From the NCBI GenBank assembly GCA_028408675.1, contig JAOOLH010000001.1, forward strand, positions 1-57,974: a stretch of 57,974 nucleotides of DNA. The letters are read 5' to 3'. The position numbers were made by a program, and so were the translations under genes. The DNA comes from Prochlorococcus sp. AH-716-K03 (GTDB taxonomy: Bacteria; Cyanobacteriota; Cyanobacteriia; PCC-6307; Cyanobiaceae). A model generated the notes under the pieces. It was not told the DNA's origin. It ran no database searches and was given only the letters and a program-made list of their open reading frames with translations. Positions 52,725-57,974 of the stretch are shown here, one piece after another; position 1 is the stretch's first letter; every line of letters begins with the position of its first letter.

Positions 52725-53807
52725 ATGGAAGGATTAAAAAAAAGTATTAAAAATTCTCATATATTAATTATTGGATCAGGAATTATAGGAAAATTTAACG
52801 CATTAGAACTTTCTGAAAAAGGATTTCAGATAACGATTGCAGATCCACAGCAAAATAAGAACAGTAGCAGTGCTGCATTAGGTCTCCTAATAAGTCATAT
52901 GTATCAAAAAAGTAAAGGTAGAAGTTGGGAACTAAGAAAAAAAAGTAATGAATTATGGCCAAAATGGATCAAATTTCTTCAGCTATATAATAAAAATTTG
53001 GACATTGAGAAGCCATTAATTCAACTAACATCAGACCAAGCTCATTTTGAAAAACTAAGTCAGTTTGTTTCCAATCATCCCAAAAGAGATTTAAGAGTTT
53101 TAGAAAAAGGATCTCCCACTATTAAAAACATTAATAAGATCTTTAACATTAAAAACCTGGGAGGAATCATATCTTTTCAAGACGGAAGAATAGATCCTAT
53201 TTCATTGTTAAAAACAATAAATATTTATCTAAAAAATAAAAAAATAAATTTTATTAATCAAGAGGTAATAAATATAAAAAAATTAAACAATCAATGGATT
53301 TCTACTTGCAAAAATAATTTCGAGATTAAAAGTGATGCTATTATTCTTTGTAACTCCCTTGATTCACTTAAGTTAATAGACCTAAATAAGAATAACATTA
53401 AATTAAAACCTGTTTTAGGACAAGCAATAGAAATTTTTATAAATGAAAAAGAAATTGATTTATTATCTCTTCCTAAGCATTTCAGCATAAATGGTAAAAA
53501 TTTTATTCCACTAAACAAAAACAAACTAATTATTGGATCTACAGATGAATTCGACATTTACCCTAAAGAGGATATTTTTAATGAGCTCACAGATTATCTG
53601 ACAACTAAACCATCATGGCTTAATAAAAAAAATATTATAAATAGATGGTTTGGTATAAGATCACGACCATCAAATGAAGCTTCACCTATATTAAAAAGTT
53701 TAGAAAAAGGATTAATTTTGTGTACTGGATTTTATAAAAATGGGATATTACTTGCTCCTGCCTGTTCTAGTTGGGTTTCAAATGAAATTGAAAATCATCT
53801 CTTTTAA
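52725..53807 (+). CDS. FAD-dependent oxidoreductase (D-amino acid oxidase/ThiO-like fold)
   Basis: [30 protein letters not shown]-terminal [11 protein letters not shown]. Confidence 0.82.
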   Translation: MEGLKKSIKNSHILIIGSGIIGKFNALELSEKGFQITIADPQQNKNSSSAALGLLISHMYQKSKGRSWELRKKSNELWPKWIKFLQLYNKNLDIEKPLIQLTSDQAHFEKLSQFVSNHPKRDLRVLEKGSPTIKNINKIFNIKNLGGIISFQDGRIDPISLLKTINIYLKNKKINFINQEVINIKKLNNQWISTCKNNFEIKSDAIILCNSLDSLKLIDLNKNNIKLKPVLGQAIEIFINEKEIDLLSLPKHFSINGKNFIPLNKNKLIIGSTDEFDIYPKEDIFNELTDYLTTKPSWLNKKNIINRWFGIRSRPSNEASPILKSLEKGLILCTGFYKNGILLAPACSSWVSNEIENHLF

Positions 53808-55711
53808 TCATCTTTTGTCTCTGTAAAATCAGCATCAATGACATCGTCATCATCACCTTTCTGATTAGATTCGTTTGAGTCTGAACTACCTGGAGCTGGT
53901 GGTTGATTACCTGGTTGTTGATATACAGAAGAACCAATTGCATAAAGCTCTTGTTGAAGTTCTTCTAATAATTTTTTCATAGATTCATAATCTTCCTTAG
54001 CAGTTGCTTCTTTTAATGCCTTACTTTTTTCTTCTACCTTAGTTTTAGCAGCAGCATCAACTTTATCTCCAAGTTCTCCCAACTGTTTTTCTGTTTGATA
54101 AACAAGCGTTTCAGCTTGATTTTTTAAATCTATTTTTTCTCTTTTTTCTTTATCGACAGATGCATTAGATTCAGCGTCTTTCACCATTTTTTCAACTTCA
54201 TTATCTGAAAGAGTTGAAGCACCTGTAATGGAAATAGATTGTTCTTTACCGCTTCCCTTATCTTTAGCGGTTACACTTAAAATACCATTTGCGTCGATAT
54301 CAAAAGTTACTTCAATTTGAGGAACACCTCTTGGAGCAGATGGGATTCCATCTAATCTAAAGGTTCCTAAACTTTTATTATCTGAAGCCATTTCTCTTTC
54401 ACCCTGCAAGACATGAATCTCAACATTAGTTTGTCCATCAACTGCAGTTGAATAAGTCTCAGCTTTTTTTGTTGGGACAGTTGTATTTCGAGTAATCATT
54501 TTTGTCATTACTCCACCTAAAGTTTCAACACCAAGAGATAAAGGGGTAACGTCTAGCAAAAGTATATCTTTAACTTCGCCGGCTAAAACACCTCCTTGAA
54601 TGGCTGCCCCTACAGCTACTACCTCATCTGGATTAACAGTTTGATTAGGATCTTTTCCTGTAACACGCTTAACCAACTCTTGAACTGCAGGCATTCTAGT
54701 TGAACCACCAACCATAACTATTTCATCAATTTCTCCAGTAGAGAGCTTTGCATCCTTAAGAGCCTGCTCTACAGGAACTCTACATCTATCTATTAATTTA
54801 GAAGCAAGCTCTTCAAAATTGGCTCTAGTTAAATTTAAATCAAGATGCTTTGGACCTTCAGGTGTAGCTGTTATAAAAGGCAGATTGATTTCGCTTTGAG
54901 TAGCATTTGAAAGTTCAATTTTTGCCTTTTCAGCAGCTTCAGTAAGGCGTTGTAAAGCTTGTTTATCTTGTCTTAAGTCAATACCTTCATTAGATTTGAA
55001 AATACTTGCAAGATGATCAACAATACATCTATCAAAATCATCGCCTCCTAAATGAGTATCACCAGACGTCGATAAAACTTCAAAAACACCATCCCCAACC
55101 TCTAAAACTGAAACATCAAAAGTTCCACCGCCCAAATCAAAAACTAATATTCTTTCATTACTTTTTTTATCTAATCCATAAGCTAAAGCAGCTGCTGTAG
55201 GTTCATTAATAATTCTTAAGACTTCAAGTCCTGCTATTTTACCTGCATCTTTTGTAGCCTGTCTTTGGGAATCATTAAAATAAGCTGGAACAGTTATTAC
55301 TGCTTGAGTAATATTTTCTCCTAGATATTTGCCAGCATCTTCAGAAAGTTTTCTAAGAACCTGAGCGCTTACTTCCTCAGGAGAAAATTGTTTATCTAAA
55401 ACTGGACATTTTAATTTTACATTTGAACCAGCTTTTTCAATCCCATAACTAACTTCTTTTGATTCGTCATTAACTTCATCAACTCTTCTACCTACAAAAC
55501 GTTTAGCAGAGTAAAATGTATTTTCAGGATTCATAACAGCTTGTCGTTTTGCAATCTGGCCGACAAGTTGATCTTGATTTTTTGTGTATGCAACAACAGA
55601 TGGAGTTGTTCTGAAACCCTCCGCATTTGCTATTACAGTAGGTTTACCACCTTCCATTACTGCAACACAACTATTTGTTGTTCCTAAATCAATTCCAACA
55701 ACCTTCCCCAT
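53804..55711 (-). CDS. dnaK: Molecular chaperone DnaK
   Basis: [62 protein letters not shown]-terminus. Confidence 0.98.
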   Translation of the reverse strand: MGKVVGIDLGTTNSCVAVMEGGKPTVIANAEGFRTTPSVVAYTKNQDQLVGQIAKRQAVMNPENTFYSAKRFVGRRVDEVNDESKEVSYGIEKAGSNVKLKCPVLDKQFSPEEVSAQVLRKLSEDAGKYLGENITQAVITVPAYFNDSQRQATKDAGKIAGLEVLRIINEPTAAALAYGLDKKSNERILVFDLGGGTFDVSVLEVGDGVFEVLSTSGDTHLGGDDFDRCIVDHLASIFKSNEGIDLRQDKQALQRLTEAAEKAKIELSNATQSEINLPFITATPEGPKHLDLNLTRANFEELASKLIDRCRVPVEQALKDAKLSTGEIDEIVMVGGSTRMPAVQELVKRVTGKDPNQTVNPDEVVAVGAAIQGGVLAGEVKDILLLDVTPLSLGVETLGGVMTKMITRNTTVPTKKAETYSTAVDGQTNVEIHVLQGEREMASDNKSLGTFRLDGIPSAPRGVPQIEVTFDIDANGILSVTAKDKGSGKEQSISITGASTLSDNEVEKMVKDAESNASVDKEKREKIDLKNQAETLVYQTEKQLGELGDKVDAAAKTKVEEKSKALKEATAKEDYESMKKLLEELQQELYAIGSSVYQQPGNQPPAPGSSDSNESNQKGDDDDVIDADFTETKDD

Positions 55712-55826
55712 GGGTAAATACTCGTTTTAATATTCTCCATAATCGTTCATCGACGTCATTATTGTTACTCTGAAACGAGGTGTGGTTCCCGAACAGATTA
55801 CAAATTTTTTCAAAATCTATCTAAAA

Positions 55827-56684
55827 ATGATTACAAGTAAAACATCATTTCTTGCTTTGATTGGAAACCCAGTAAGTCACTCTTTATCTCCAATTATGCA
55901 GAATGCAGCTATTCAATATTTAGGCCTAGATTTAATTTATATTGCTATTCCTTGTGAAAATGAAAACTTAGAAATAGTGGTTAATTCTTTAAAAAAAATG
56001 AATTGTAGAGGATTGAATATCACAATTCCTTTTAAACAAAAAGTATTTGATTATTGTAATGAAATATCTCCAGTTGCAAAAAGAGTAAAAGCTATAAATA
56101 CTCTTAAATTAAAAGACAATAAAGATTGGAGTGGAACAAATACAGATATTGATGGATTTATCTATCCTTTACGTAAACTTAATTTGATGAATAAGACATC
56201 TATAGTCCTAGGATCTGGAGGCGCGGCAAGATCAGTAATTCAAGGTCTCATAGATTTAAAATTATCAAAAATCACAATTGTTTCACGAAATAAAAATTCA
56301 TTAAATGATTTAGTAACAAACTTTGAAAATGAAATTAAAATAGAAGGTTTACTAAATACGGATATCAAAATTGATAATTTAATTCAAGAAACGGATTTAA
56401 TAGTAAATACAACTCCTGTAGGAATGAGTAAAACCGTTAATGATAATGAACTACCATTTGGTCAGAGCCTTTGGAACAACATAAAGTCAAATACAGTTGT
56501 TTATGATCTAATTTACAACCCTTCTCCTACACCATTTTTACAATTTTGCGATAAAAAAGGATGCTTGACTATTGATGGAATACAAATGCTGATTGCACAG
56601 GGAGCAAGATCTTTATCGTTTTGGACAAATGGACTAGAAGTGCCTTTCGAAGTAATGCATGATTCAATAAAAAAATATCTTTAG
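55827..56684 (+). CDS. aroE: Shikimate dehydrogenase
   Basis: ALIGNPVSHSLSPIMQNAAI, NITIPFKQKV, GSGGAARSVI; likely start ATG 55827, track ORF starts at 55782. Confidence 0.95.
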   Translation: MITSKTSFLALIGNPVSHSLSPIMQNAAIQYLGLDLIYIAIPCENENLEIVVNSLKKMNCRGLNITIPFKQKVFDYCNEISPVAKRVKAINTLKLKDNKDWSGTNTDIDGFIYPLRKLNLMNKTSIVLGSGGAARSVIQGLIDLKLSKITIVSRNKNSLNDLVTNFENEIKIEGLLNTDIKIDNLIQETDLIVNTTPVGMSKTVNDNELPFGQSLWNNIKSNTVVYDLIYNPSPTPFLQFCDKKGCLTIDGIQMLIAQGARSLSFWTNGLEVPFEVMHDSIKKYL

Positions 56685-56792
56685 AAAAATAATTAAATTC
56701 ATTTACAAAAATTTTGACCTTGATAATGTATCGTAAGTAATGAACAGACGCTCATTAAACAAATTTTGGGCCAAAGACCCTGTCTGAAAATT

Positions 56793-57260
56793 ATGACTGA
56801 TCAGATCTACTACGAAACAATGTATATCCTTCGCCCAGATATCGCGGAGGATGAAGTAAATAATCATATTGATAAATACAATAAACTTCTTGAAGAACTA
56901 GGAGGAAAAATACTAGACAGTCAAATGAGAGGTAAAAGAAGATTAGCTTATCAAATAGCAAAACACAGAGAGGGAATATATGTTCAATTAAGTCATCAAG
57001 GTGATGGTCAACATATTTTCAAAATTGAAAAAGCAATGCGTTTAAGTGAAGATGTTATTAGATACTTGACAGTCAAACAAGAAGGCCCTCTTCCTACTCC
57101 AAGATCTTCTAATAAAAGTTCTAATCAATCAGAAAAAACAGAAAATGAAAATATTAATACAAATAACAAATCAGAGCCTAAAGCTGAAAAATCGAACGAT
57201 AACAAAAAAGAAACTAAAGAAGCGCCAACTCTAGAAATAAAAGAGCCCGTAGAATCTTAA
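56793..57260 (+). CDS. rpsF: 30S ribosomal protein S6 with extended C-terminal tail
   Basis: [48 protein letters not shown] 56793 preferred over upstream TTG 56766. Confidence 0.95.
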   Translation: MTDQIYYETMYILRPDIAEDEVNNHIDKYNKLLEELGGKILDSQMRGKRRLAYQIAKHREGIYVQLSHQGDGQHIFKIEKAMRLSEDVIRYLTVKQEGPLPTPRSSNKSSNQSEKTENENINTNNKSEPKAEKSNDNKKETKEAPTLEIKEPVES

Positions 57261-57267
57261 ATCACAA

Positions 57268-57974
57268 TTAATCTTTTTTTGAATTTAATTCTGCCCATAT
57301 TTTGTTAGACATACCCCACATATAAATAAAACCCTCAGCTTGCTCATGGTTAAAAATATCATCTCTACTATAGGTTGCTAAATCTTCCCTATAGAGAGAG
57401 TTATTTTCAGAAGACCTACCAATTACTATTGCATTTCCTTTATATAATCTTATTTTCACCTTTCCATTAACAGAAATTTGAGTTGAATCAATAAAACTAT
57501 CTAGTGCTTTCTTTAGAGGACCAAACCAAAATCCTTGGTAAACTAATTTACCCCATTTTTTTTCTACTAAATTTTTAAAATCAAGTACATCTGGATTTAA
57601 AGTGATACTTTCAAGCTCTTTATGCGCTTTTATAAGAAGTAAAAGGCCAGGCGTCTCATAGATTTCTCTACTCTTAATGCCAACAACTCTATCTTCGATC
57701 ATATCTATTCTTCCAAAACCATTTTCTCCTGCTAAAGTGTTAGCCTTTTGAATAATTTCTAAAGGGCTTAAAAATTCATTTTCTATTGCAACAGGAAATC
57801 CATTTTTAAATACAATTTCTATATCTGTTGGAACATCTGGTGCGTCATGAATAGAGGAAGTCATAGCAAAAACATCTTCATGTGGTTCTTGCATTGGATC
57901 TTCCAATAAACCAGCTTCAATACTACGACCAAGAAGATTTACATCAATTGAATATGGTGACTTCTTAGAAACAG
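57268..57974 (-). CDS. argG: Argininosuccinate synthase (5' part beyond window edge)
   Basis: FGRIDMIEDRVVGIKSREIYETPG, ARG-type C-terminal domain; frame continues upstream to window end. Confidence 0.95.
   Translation of the reverse strand, partial: VSKKSPYSIDVNLLGRSIEAGLLEDPMQEPHEDVFAMTSSIHDAPDVPTDIEIVFKNGFPVAIENEFLSPLEIIQKANTLAGENGFGRIDMIEDRVVGIKSREIYETPGLLLLIKAHKELESITLNPDVLDFKNLVEKKWGKLVYQGFWFGPLKKALDSFIDSTQISVNGKVKIRLYKGNAIVIGRSSENNSLYREDLATYSRDDIFNHEQAEGFIYMWGMSNKIWAELNSKKD

Noticed and set aside
55712-55826. CIRCE heat-shock element upstream of dnaK
   Set aside because: No TTAGCACTC-N9-GAGTGCTAA match seen.

Overview
The window is a dense, AT-rich, cyanobacterial-type core region. 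Its gene content and order suggest high-light Prochlorococcus; that assignment is inference from recognisable proteins, not a database match. It carries about 55 protein genes and one tRNA-Val(UAC). Both ends are truncated genes: clpP at the left and argG at the right. Recognisable blocks include clpP-clpX-dnaX, rpmI-rplT, thiG, sqdB-sqdX (sulfolipid), gcvP-gcvH and gcvT, rplI-dnaB-mnmG, valS, mazG-speE-speB, aspS, pyrG, queE-queC-pabB-pabC, ppk, a group 2 sigma factor, acnB, purU, dnaK, aroE and rpsF. I found no transposase, integrase, CRISPR array or obvious defence island. The strongest unexplained signal is a perfect 38-nt inverted repeat around a 58-nt spacer (44834-44967), in the unusually long gap just upstream of the sigma factor gene. 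Other points of interest are a T4-phage-like ATP-dependent DNA ligase (24218-25549), an in-frame tandem repeat in the dnaX linker, a 50-aa ORF missing from the ORF track, a chorismate-lyase-like gene whose coding signal extends upstream of any canonical start, convergent genes sharing one TTAA as both stop codons, and a possible rpsF leader structure with a long S6 tail. No new multi-gene system can be claimed with confidence.
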